Below are positions 43,297-50,336 of a stretch of DNA of 64,000 nucleotides, in pieces. The stretch is from DATFDN01 sp963767645 (GTDB taxonomy: Bacteria > Pseudomonadota > Alphaproteobacteria > Acetobacterales > Acetobacteraceae). The stretch lies in assembly GCA_963767645.1 (NCBI GenBank), contig CAVYEW010000010.1, forward strand, positions 310,001 to 374,000. Reading direction: 5' to 3'. Positions within the stretch are counted from its first letter, which is position 1. The number at the start of each line of letters is the position of its first letter. The notes below the pieces were generated by a model. The model saw nothing but the letters and a program-made list of their open reading frames with translations, did no database searches and was not told the origin of the DNA. The position numbers and the translations under genes are program-made.

Positions 43297-44803
43297 TCAG
43301 CCCGCCTTCACCACGTAGCCGTAGGCGGCGTTGCTCCGCTCCGGGCCGCCCTGCTGCAAGTAGGCGTGCTTCATCTTGCCGATCCCGTCCTGCTGCCAGG
43401 GCGAGAGGTCGGCTTCGCGCAGCGCGATCTTGTAGTGGCGGACGCCGTTGAGGCCGAGGATGGAGCCCTTCACCAATCCGTCCGGCGGGCCGAGCGGAGC
43501 GAAGCCGAAGCGCTTCTGCATGTCATCGGGGATTTCGAGACGGCGGAACGCCTCGATCTGCCACTGGGGCGAGCCGTACCAGACGGAGTCGGTGCCCCAG
43601 AACACGTGATCGTAGCCCAGGCCCTTGACGAGCGTGCCCATGAGGGCGGCGCAGAAGCGGGGATTGGCGATGGCCGAGGCGGCGAAGGTGGTGCCGAGAT
43701 CCGCGTACACGTTGTCGACGCCGTGCTTCTCGGGGATCTGCGCCAGATCAGTGACCCAGCGGATGTAGCCCGTCTTCTCGAACTCGTTGAGTTCCTGTTG
43801 CGGGTCTTCCAGGAACATCCGCATCGCCGCGTGATACATCACGAAGCTGATCTGCGGCCAGTCCTTCGCCGCCTTCGGCACGTCGTCCACCGTCGCGTAC
43901 TGCCACGCATTGGGCATGGAACTCGCGTAATCGGCCGGCAGCAGCCCCTTGTGGATGCAGATCGTGGTGATGCCCGCCTTCACCGCCTTGTCGTAGAACG
44001 GGTACATCACCTTCTCGTCGTCGAGCCGCCACGGGTATTTCGTGGTCTCCGGCTGCAACGGATCGCCGATCGTGTAACCCTTCCAGCTGGTGGGCTTCAC
44101 CACCTCGATGCAGCGCTCGGCCTCCTCCATCCATCCGGCCTGCTTCGGGGTGATCAGGGAGTGGAACAGCAGCCGCCGTCCGCCGGCGATGCTGTTCACG
44201 GTCTGCGCCGCGTCCTTGATCTGGTCGTTGGAGAGGAACCATTTCGCCGGATCGTCGAACGGCGCGCCGCTCAGCAGGCCGATCGTGGTGTCGCTGTCGA
44301 GGTAGATCTCCTTGAGGAAGTTGTCGAACTTGTAGCGGTCGAGCGTCATCGGCGCGTCCTTGCCGACATTCCAGTTCTCGACCGCGTATTTGGCGAGTTC
44401 CAGCAGGCCCTCATAATTATAGTCGTCGCGCACGAAGTGCAGCTGATCGTCGAAGACGAACTGCTTCGAGGTCGCCGCGGCCCGCGCGGCCGCCGCGTCG
44501 GGCTGTGCCGCCTCGGCGGTGCTCACATCGAAGATGCGGCCGTATACCTCGTTCATGGCGACGAATGCCGCGGCCATGCCGCAGGCGCTGCGCAGGAACT
44601 GCCGCCGGTCGAGACCCAGCCGGCGCCCCTGCGTGTCGGCGATCTCCTTGATGCGGGATTCGAACTCGGCGCTGCTGCGCGTTCTGCGGCAGCGGGTTGA
44701 ACTCGCCGTTCGAGATCATCTGGGTCGGCACTGGCGAGTGGAACGCGGCTTCCTCGGCAGGCGCCAGCGCGGCGACCTCGCGGTCGCTTAGGAATCGGCC
44801 CAT
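43297..44803 (-). pseudogene. Tat-exported amidohydrolase, leader separated by a frameshift
   Basis: Metal-dependent amidohydrolase-2 family protein. The main frame (from about 44680 down to 43297) holds the whole catalytic part: FVFDDQLHFVRDDYNYEG, TTICIHKGLLP, DLGTTFAASAIANPRF and HVFWGTDSVWYGSPQWQIE, with the metal-site DxH-like region and the late GTDS aspartate. The N-terminus lies in another frame starting at ATG 44803 (MGRFLSDREVAALAPAEE) after GGAGGA. A one-base shift between about 44665 and 44695 separates it from the twin-arginine segment DRRQFLRSACGMAAAF. With the shift repaired the protein is about 500 aa and normal. ATG 44577 would give a shortened, unexported form. First gene of the liv-type operon. 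Confidence 0.82.
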
Positions 44804-44977
44804 TGTTCTGTTTCCTCCCAAGCCGGAGGCTCAGGCCTGTGCCGGCGGTATTTGGGGCGCCCGAGCCGGCTCCTCTACCGTCATGCAGGCCGATGCCCTG
44901 CCGGCCATTTCACCAGATACGAGCATTGGCGACGCACTGCCGCCTGTCAATACTCGTCATCGGTCCAGACGGAGACT

Positions 44978-45862
44978 TCAAGTTTCGCCGATGTCGGCCT
45001 CCTGCTCGGCGGCGCGCCGCAGCCGGCGGAAGCTGCGGACACTGAACGGCAGCATGACGATGTAGGCCACGCCCAGCCCGACGAACGCCGCCCAGGGGTC
45101 GGCCACCAGCACCGCGGCGAACAGGCCGATGCCGAGCAGCACCGGCAGCACATACTCCGCCGGCATCTTGAAGTTCTTGAAGCTCCAGATCGGCAGGGTG
45201 GAAACGCACAGCAGGCCGGTGGCGATCAGGACCGGCGCGCACAGCGCCGGCGAGCGGGCCGCCCCGACCAGCCAGGCGACGTCGAGACTGCGCCCCTCAA
45301 GCCCCAGGAACACCGGCAGCAGCGCCAGCCCGGCGCCGGCCGGCGCCGGCACCCCGGTGAAGAAATTGTACGCGTAGGCGGGAGACGGGCCGGCATCCAG
45401 CGCCGCGTTGAAGCGCGCCAGGCGCAGCGCCATGCAGACGGCGAAGAACATGCAGGGCACGAAGCCGAACGGCCCCAGGCGCTGCAGCGACCACAGATAG
45501 AGCACGAAGGCGGGCGCCACGCCGAAGCCCATGAAGTCGGCGAGGCTGTCGAACTCGGCGCCGAAGCGCGAGACCGCCTTGAGCAGCCGCGCCAGCCGCC
45601 CGTCCAGCCCATCGATGCACCCGGCGAAGGTGATCGCGATGGCCGCGGCGCCGAAATGCCCGTCAAGCGCGAACCGCACCGAGGTGAGCCCGGCGCACAA
45701 TCCGATCAAGGTCAGGATGTTGGGAATGATGCGGTTGAAGGACGGTCCGCGGAAGCGCGGGCGGGTGCGTGGGCGCAGCCTGGTGCGCAGCCGATGCACG
45801 CGGCCCGGCACGCCGGCCTGACCGTCTTCCCGCCGCCAGTCGGGCCGTCGCCACTCACTCAT
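44978..45862 (-). CDS. pssA: CDP-diacylglycerol--serine O-phosphatidyltransferase
   Basis: Makes phosphatidylserine from CDP-diacylglycerol and serine in the inner membrane. Seen: 294 aa; arginine-rich cytosolic N-terminus; the CDP-alcohol transferase motif DGRLARLLKAVSRFGAEFD followed by SLAD, with all conserved Asp/Gly/Arg in register; about eight hydrophobic helices. The ATG at 45862 overlaps the psd stop (ATGA), so the two successive phosphatidylethanolamine genes are coupled, with decarboxylase translated first. Confidence 0.93.
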   Translation of the reverse strand: MSEWRRPDWRREDGQAGVPGRVHRLRTRLRPRTRPRFRGPSFNRIIPNILTLIGLCAGLTSVRFALDGHFGAAAIAITFAGCIDGLDGRLARLLKAVSRFGAEFDSLADFMGFGVAPAFVLYLWSLQRLGPFGFVPCMFFAVCMALRLARFNAALDAGPSPAYAYNFFTGVPAPAGAGLALLPVFLGLEGRSLDVAWLVGAARSPALCAPVLIATGLLCVSTLPIWSFKNFKMPAEYVLPVLLGIGLFAAVLVADPWAAFVGLGVAYIVMLPFSVRSFRRLRRAAEQEADIGET

Positions 45863-46530
45863 CCGGGCAGCTCCGCCACCACCGTTTCCCCGCCGATCAT
45901 CGTCTGGCCGGTCGCGACCAGCGGGCGCACGCCCTCGGGCAAGTAGAGGTCGGTGCGGCTGCCGAAGCGGATCATGCCGAAGCGGTTGCCGGCGCGCACC
46001 GGATCGCCCTCGCGCAGCCCGCACACGATGCGGCGGGCGATCAGGCCGGCGATCTGCACCACCGCGATCTCCTGCCCGCCGGGGAGACGGATCGCGATGG
46101 CGTTGCGCTCGTTGCGCTCGCTCGCCCTTTCCAGCGCGGCGTTGACGAACGCGCCGTGGCGATAGGCGATGCGCGTCACCGTGCCGTCGACCGGGACCCG
46201 GTTCACATGCACGTCCAGCACCGAGAGGAAGATGCCGATCCGCCAGCGCGGGACCGGGCCGAGTCCCAGCTCGACGGGCGGGACGGCGGGCATGATGGAG
46301 ACCACCTTGCCATCGGCTGGTGCCAGCAGCGCCTCCGGCCGGCCCGGCGGCACGCGCTCGGGGTCGCGGAAGAAATAGAGGCAGAACACGGTGAACAGGA
46401 AGGCGAGCCAGGCCAGCCAGCGCGCGAAGACCAGGCCGACCACGAACAGCACGATCCCGCCAATGATGAAGGCCCAGCCGGCGCGGTGCGGCGGCGCCGC
46501 GACCAAGCGGAACGTGTCGACGACTGACAT
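45859..46530 (-). CDS. psd: Phosphatidylserine decarboxylase (short, archaeal-type proenzyme)
   Basis: Decarboxylates phosphatidylserine to phosphatidylethanolamine. Seen: 223 aa, N-terminal membrane helices (GWAFIIGGIVLFVVGLVFA), LLAPADGKVVSI, FLSVLDVHVNRVP, and the self-cleavage site RFGSRTD, cutting between Gly190 and Ser191 to create the pyruvoyl group. The GSR rather than GST context and short length place it in the smaller PSD class common in alphaproteobacteria. Lies between the LysM gene and pssA in one leftward operon. Confidence 0.93.
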   Translation of the reverse strand: MSVVDTFRLVAAPPHRAGWAFIIGGIVLFVVGLVFARWLAWLAFLFTVFCLYFFRDPERVPPGRPEALLAPADGKVVSIMPAVPPVELGLGPVPRWRIGIFLSVLDVHVNRVPVDGTVTRIAYRHGAFVNAALERASERNERNAIAIRLPGGQEIAVVQIAGLIARRIVCGLREGDPVRAGNRFGMIRFGSRTDLYLPEGVRPLVATGQTMIGGETVVAELPG

Positions 46531-46551
46531 GGGGCGGGGGTTATGGCCCCT

Positions 46552-47601
46552 TCACCGGGGCGGTTCAAGCGCGTCGGTGGCGGCGCTGGCGGGCGTCTCG
46601 ATCGACGGAACGCTGAACACCTGTCCCGGATAGATCCGGCCTGGCCGGCGGATCTGGTGGCGATTGGCGCGGAAGATGACGAGATAGCGGGTGCCCGAGC
46701 CGTAGCTCGCGCGGGCGATGCGCCAGAGGCTGGCGCCCGGCTCGACGATGACGCTGCCGGGCGGAAGGTCGCGCGCCGCCAGCTCGTCCTGCAGGAACGG
46801 CACCTCGACCCGCGCCACGACGCGCCCGTTTGCCCCGAGCTGGTCAAGGCGCAGCCGGTGCCGGCCGGGCGGCAGCTTGCTGGACGGGCTGAGGGTCCAC
46901 AGCCCGTCGGTGCCGGCGGGGGCCTCGCCGGCCAGGTTGTTGTCCACGTAAAGCCGCACCCGCGCGCCGGGGGGAGCGGTGCCGGTGAAGCGCGTTGCGC
47001 CGCGCGGATCATAGTCCAGGGACTGCAGGCCGAGATGGCCGGGCTGTGGGGCGCCGGGCACTTGCAGCACGCGCGGCGCATCCGATCCGACGAGCACCGC
47101 CAGCGGCTTCGCGGCGGTCTCCGGCTCCTCCGCGCCGGTCTCGCGCGGCGGCACCGCCAGCACGACGGCGCCCGCTCCCGCTTGCGCGGGCTGGCCTGGC
47201 GATCGGGCCGACAGCGTCAGCTCGCCGGTGCCGGGGGGCAGCGGCGCGGCGGGCACGATGACGAAGGCGCCCTGCGCGTCGGCTTGGCCCTGGGCGATCT
47301 CGCGTCCTCCTTCGCGCACCGTCACCTGTTCGCCCGGCGCGGCTCGTCCGGCAATGACCGCGCTGCCGTCCGAGGCTACGCGGACCACCTCGAAGCTGGG
47401 AAGGATTGACGGCGGCAGGGGCGTTGAGACGGGCGCCGGCGTTGGCCGAACAGGGGCATCGTGGGGCAGATGCGAGACCGGCCGGGTGACGCGGTCCGAT
47501 TCGCGCCAAGTCAGCACCAGCGTCGCGCTCACCGCCACCGATGCCAAGGCACCGGCCGCAAGCCATCGCCAGGTCGGAGACCAGGCTGACGAATCGACCA
47601 T
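46552..47601 (-). CDS. LysM-domain envelope protein
   Basis: Membrane-anchored protein, 349 aa. Seen: an N-terminal transmembrane or signal segment WLAAGALASVAVSATLVLTW; a Pro-rich linker; two Ig-like or carboxypeptidase-regulatory-like repeats (VIAGRAAPGEQVTVREGG and TRFTGTAPPGARVRLYVDN); and a C-terminal LysM at about 288-335 (EPGASLWRIARASYGSG, then RIYPGQVFSVP). LysM binds peptidoglycan glycan, so it probably tethers to the cell wall. Twenty-one bases upstream of psd, likely co-transcribed. Precise role unknown. Confidence 0.85.
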   Translation of the reverse strand: MVDSSAWSPTWRWLAAGALASVAVSATLVLTWRESDRVTRPVSHLPHDAPVRPTPAPVSTPLPPSILPSFEVVRVASDGSAVIAGRAAPGEQVTVREGGREIAQGQADAQGAFVIVPAAPLPPGTGELTLSARSPGQPAQAGAGAVVLAVPPRETGAEEPETAAKPLAVLVGSDAPRVLQVPGAPQPGHLGLQSLDYDPRGATRFTGTAPPGARVRLYVDNNLAGEAPAGTDGLWTLSPSSKLPPGRHRLRLDQLGANGRVVARVEVPFLQDELAARDLPPGSVIVEPGASLWRIARASYGSGTRYLVIFRANRHQIRRPGRIYPGQVFSVPSIETPASAATDALEPPR

Positions 47602-47697
47602 GATGAAACCTATGCTAGCGATTCCGAGTCCCGCAACGCGGACTTGCAGGACTTGCGCACAGGATCATTTGTCCGGGCGATCAAACGAGGAAGCTCG

Positions 47698-48375
47698 ATG
47701 CGCGAGACAGGTCTCTGGGTGCGGGTATGGGACGGGCCGATCCGCCTGTTCCACTGGGGCGTGGTGGCCCTGGTATTCACGAGTTGGCTGACCCAGTACC
47801 AGAACTGGATGCAGGCGCACAAGATCTCGGGCTACACCATGTTTGCCGCGCTGCTGTTCCGCCTCGCCTGGGGCGTGATGGGCAGCGACACCGCGCGGTT
47901 CCGCAGCTTCCTCCGCAGTCCGGTGGCGGCCTTCGCGCATCTGCGCTTCTTCGCCCGCCGCGAGCCCGACCGCGAGATCGGCCACAACGCCGCCGGCGGC
48001 TGGATGGTGCTGGTCTTGCTCTTGCTGCTCGCCATCCAGGTCGGGACGGGGCTGTGCGCCAACGACCAGGTCGACACCTATGGGCCGCTCGCCGAGCGGG
48101 TCGGCCCGGATTGGAGCGACTGGCTGAGCCATGTCCACGCCGTGAACTTCACCGCCATCGAGGTTGCGGTGCTGCTGCATGTCGCGGCGGTGTTCGCCTA
48201 CATGCTGCTCAAGGGCCAGAACCTCGTCCGCCCCATGGTCACGGGCCGCAAGCGTCTGCCGCCTTTGACCCGCCTGCCGCGTATGCGCAGCCCTGTTCTG
48301 GCGATCGCCGTGCTGGCGGTTTCAGGCGGAATTGTCGCCGTCGTGGTGGTGGTTTTGGGATCCGGCGGCGTTTGA
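47698..48375 (+). CDS. Cytochrome b561-like membrane protein
   Basis: Four-helix inner-membrane diheme cytochrome b of the b561/Ni-Fe hydrogenase type, 225 aa. Seen: RVWDGPIRLFHWGVVALVF with His19, QAHKISGYTMF with His41, and later LSHVHAVNFTAIEVAVLLHV with two or more ligand candidates, as expected for two b hemes. The C-terminus has an extra helix GGIVAVVVVVLGSGG. ATG 47698 is preceded by GAGGAAG. Probably passes electrons between quinone and a periplasmic c-type cytochrome; the partner is not adjacent. Confidence 0.88.
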   Translation: MRETGLWVRVWDGPIRLFHWGVVALVFTSWLTQYQNWMQAHKISGYTMFAALLFRLAWGVMGSDTARFRSFLRSPVAAFAHLRFFARREPDREIGHNAAGGWMVLVLLLLLAIQVGTGLCANDQVDTYGPLAERVGPDWSDWLSHVHAVNFTAIEVAVLLHVAAVFAYMLLKGQNLVRPMVTGRKRLPPLTRLPRMRSPVLAIAVLAVSGGIVAVVVVVLGSGGV

Positions 48376-48404
48376 AACCGGCGGTCCCTTGCGCCCCCTG
48401 GAGT

Positions 48405-48433
48405 CCCCCGGCCCGGTGATCCCGAGCCGGGGG
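48405..48433. terminator. GC-rich hairpin between convergent genes
   Basis: Perfect 8-base stem CCCCCGGC (48405-48412) and GCCGGGGG (48426-48433) with a 13-base loop, 30 bases after the cytochrome b gene. No T-run follows on the plus strand, so an intrinsic terminator is only tentative. Confidence 0.45.
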
Positions 48434-48438
48434 TGATC

Positions 48439-48513
48439 CTACCGCTTCACTCTGATCTTGATCTTGATGACCAGGATCACCATGATCGGCAGGAGCCAGC
48501 CATGGTTGGTCAT
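48439..48513 (-). CDS. Candidate 24-residue membrane peptide
   Basis: A short leftward frame, too small for ordinary gene finding. ATG at 48513 is preceded by GGAGGA at an ideal seven-base distance. The product has a polar start (MTNHGW), a hydrophobic core LLPIMVILVI and a strongly basic end KIKIRVKR, then TAG. This is the composition of a single-pass small membrane protein. No family is recognised. The neighbouring hairpins at 48405 (downstream) and 48558 (in its presumed leader) could bracket a short transcript. Chance cannot be excluded. Confidence 0.4.
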   Translation of the reverse strand: MTNHGWLLPIMVILVIKIKIRVKR

Positions 48514-48824
48514 GGCGTGGTTCCTCCAAGGACAGCCGGCTTGCCTCGGCTGCATAGGCGGCGCAGGGGTGCTTCCCTGCGCCGCTGCTATTTTCCCCTA
48601 ATTCCTTGCGTTTTCAATACGGATCGGCCGTGGTCTGCCCTCCGCCTTGTGTCCCTTGGCAATATGAACCGCCAAGTTTCGCACGCACATGGCGGCTTTC
48701 ACTCCGCATTCACTCCCGCCTGCCGGGGCGGAGACGCGCGCCCGCCACAACCGTCGCGCCTTCCCGACATCAGGGCGCCGCAATCGGCTGTTGATGTCCA
48801 TCGACCTGCGATGGGAGTTGCGCC
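48514..48824. other. Intergenic region upstream of opgG
   Basis: About 310 bases without a supported gene, presumably carrying the opgG promoter and the leader of the small leftward frame at 48439-48513. The only clear structure is the hairpin at 48558-48585. Around 48595-48660 the sequence is AT-richer than the flanks. Confidence 0.4.
48558..48585 (+). terminator. Strong hairpin with T-run, terminator-like
   Basis: Perfect 11-base stem GCGGCGCAGGG (48558-48568) and CCCTGCGCCGC (48575-48585) with a 6-base loop, followed five bases later by TTTT at 48591-48594 on the plus strand. It has the form of an intrinsic terminator for rightward transcription coming from the cytochrome b gene or from an unannotated RNA. 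On the other strand it would lie in the leader of the small peptide. Confidence 0.6.
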
Positions 48825-50336
48825 GTGCGCCGTCGTGACCTGCTGATCGGAGTTGCGACCGCGCTGACGGCACGCCCGGCCATCGCGGGAACGCCGGCAA
48901 GCGGCGAGAGTCCCTTTGACAGTTCGACCGTGCGCAACCTCGCACGGAGCCTGGCCTCGCAGCCCTATAAGCCGCCGGACAGCACTCTTCCCGACTCGCT
49001 CAAGAGCCTCGACTACCAGGACTACCGCGCGATCCGCTTCGATCCCGAGCGGGCGTTGTGGCGCGGACTGGGTCTCGGCTTCACCGTCGAGTTCTTCCAC
49101 CGCGGGTTTCTCTACAACGACCGCGTGGAAGTCTATCAGGTCAGCGACGGACGCGCGCAACCGATCCTCTACAGCTCGGACCTGTTCAGTTTCGGCAAGG
49201 CGCCCCCGCCGTCCCGGCCCGATCTCGGCTTCGCCGGGTTCCGCATCCACGCGCCGATCAACCGGGCGGACTATTACGACGAGGTCTGCGCGTTCCTCGG
49301 CGCGAGCTATTTCCGCGCCGTCGCCAAGGGCCAGGGCTACGGGCTGTCTGCGCGCGGCCTCGCGATCAAGACCGCGGATTCGGCCGGGGAGGAGTTCCCG
49401 GTCTTCAAGACCTTCTGGATCGAGAAGCCGGGGTCGGGCAGTACCTCGATCGTCGTGCATGCCCTGCTCGACAGCCCGAGCGCCAGCGGCGCGTTCCGCT
49501 TCACCATCCGCCCCGGCGAGGCAACGGTGTTCGACACCGAGATGGCGCTCTATCCGCGCGTGGACATCGCCCAGCCCGGGATCGCGCCGCTGACCAGCAT
49601 GTTCTTCTTCGATGCCAACGATCGGGCCGGCTACGACGATTACCGCGCCGCCGTGCATGACTCCGATGGCCTGCTGCTGGCCACGGGCCGCGACGAGCAG
49701 CTCTGGCGTCCGCTGAACAATCCGCGCGAGCTGCAATTCAGCAGTTTCGCCGATGACAACCCGCGCGGCTTCGGCCTGATGCAGCGCAAGCGGTCGTTCT
49801 TCGATTACCAGGACCTGGAGGCCCGGTACGAGAAGCGCCCGTCTCTGTGGGTCGAGCCGATCGGCAACTGGGGACCAGGCGGCGTCGATCTCGTGGAGAT
49901 CCCGAGCTCGCGCGAGGTGAACGACAACATCGTCGCCTTCTGGCGTCCGCACGATCCGCTGAAGGCCATGGGCGAGTACCTGATGAGCTACCGCCTGCAC
50001 TGGTGCTGGTCGGCGCCGGGCGCGAGCGGCAAAGTGGCGGAGATCGCGCAGACACGCTGCGGCCTGTCGTGGGACCAGAAGCGCAGGCTATTCGTGATCG
50101 ACGCGGCGGGTCCGCGGCTCAAGCAGATGCCGGCCGGGGCGAGTCCCACCTTGGATGCGACCGCTGCGGGGGGAAAGCTGCAGAACCTGGTCGCGCAGCC
50201 GAACCAGGACCTTGGCGGCTGGCGCATGAGCTTCGAGCTTGCTCCCGTCCACGACGCGACCGTCGAGCTGCACGCGCGCCTGCTCGCCGATGGCCAGCCG
50301 ATCACCGAGACCTGGATGTACCGGTGGACTGCGTAG
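48825..50336 (+). CDS. opgG: Periplasmic glucan biosynthesis protein OpgG/MdoG family
   Basis: Periplasmic protein needed for branching or release of osmoregulated periplasmic glucans. Seen: 503 aa; Tat-like leader MRRRDLLIGVATALTA; FDSSTVRNLARSLASQPYKP, LDYQDYRAIRFDPERALWR and FHRGFLYNDRVEVYQV, all typical of the MdoG N-terminal beta-sandwich; SMFFFDANDR and WVEPIGNWGPGGVDLVEIP; and a C-terminal Ig-like domain. GTG start. The downstream glucosyltransferase gene begins within its last codons. Confidence 0.93.
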   Translation: MRRRDLLIGVATALTARPAIAGTPASGESPFDSSTVRNLARSLASQPYKPPDSTLPDSLKSLDYQDYRAIRFDPERALWRGLGLGFTVEFFHRGFLYNDRVEVYQVSDGRAQPILYSSDLFSFGKAPPPSRPDLGFAGFRIHAPINRADYYDEVCAFLGASYFRAVAKGQGYGLSARGLAIKTADSAGEEFPVFKTFWIEKPGSGSTSIVVHALLDSPSASGAFRFTIRPGEATVFDTEMALYPRVDIAQPGIAPLTSMFFFDANDRAGYDDYRAAVHDSDGLLLATGRDEQLWRPLNNPRELQFSSFADDNPRGFGLMQRKRSFFDYQDLEARYEKRPSLWVEPIGNWGPGGVDLVEIPSSREVNDNIVAFWRPHDPLKAMGEYLMSYRLHWCWSAPGASGKVAEIAQTRCGLSWDQKRRLFVIDAAGPRLKQMPAGASPTLDATAAGGKLQNLVAQPNQDLGGWRMSFELAPVHDATVELHARLLADGQPITETWMYRWTA

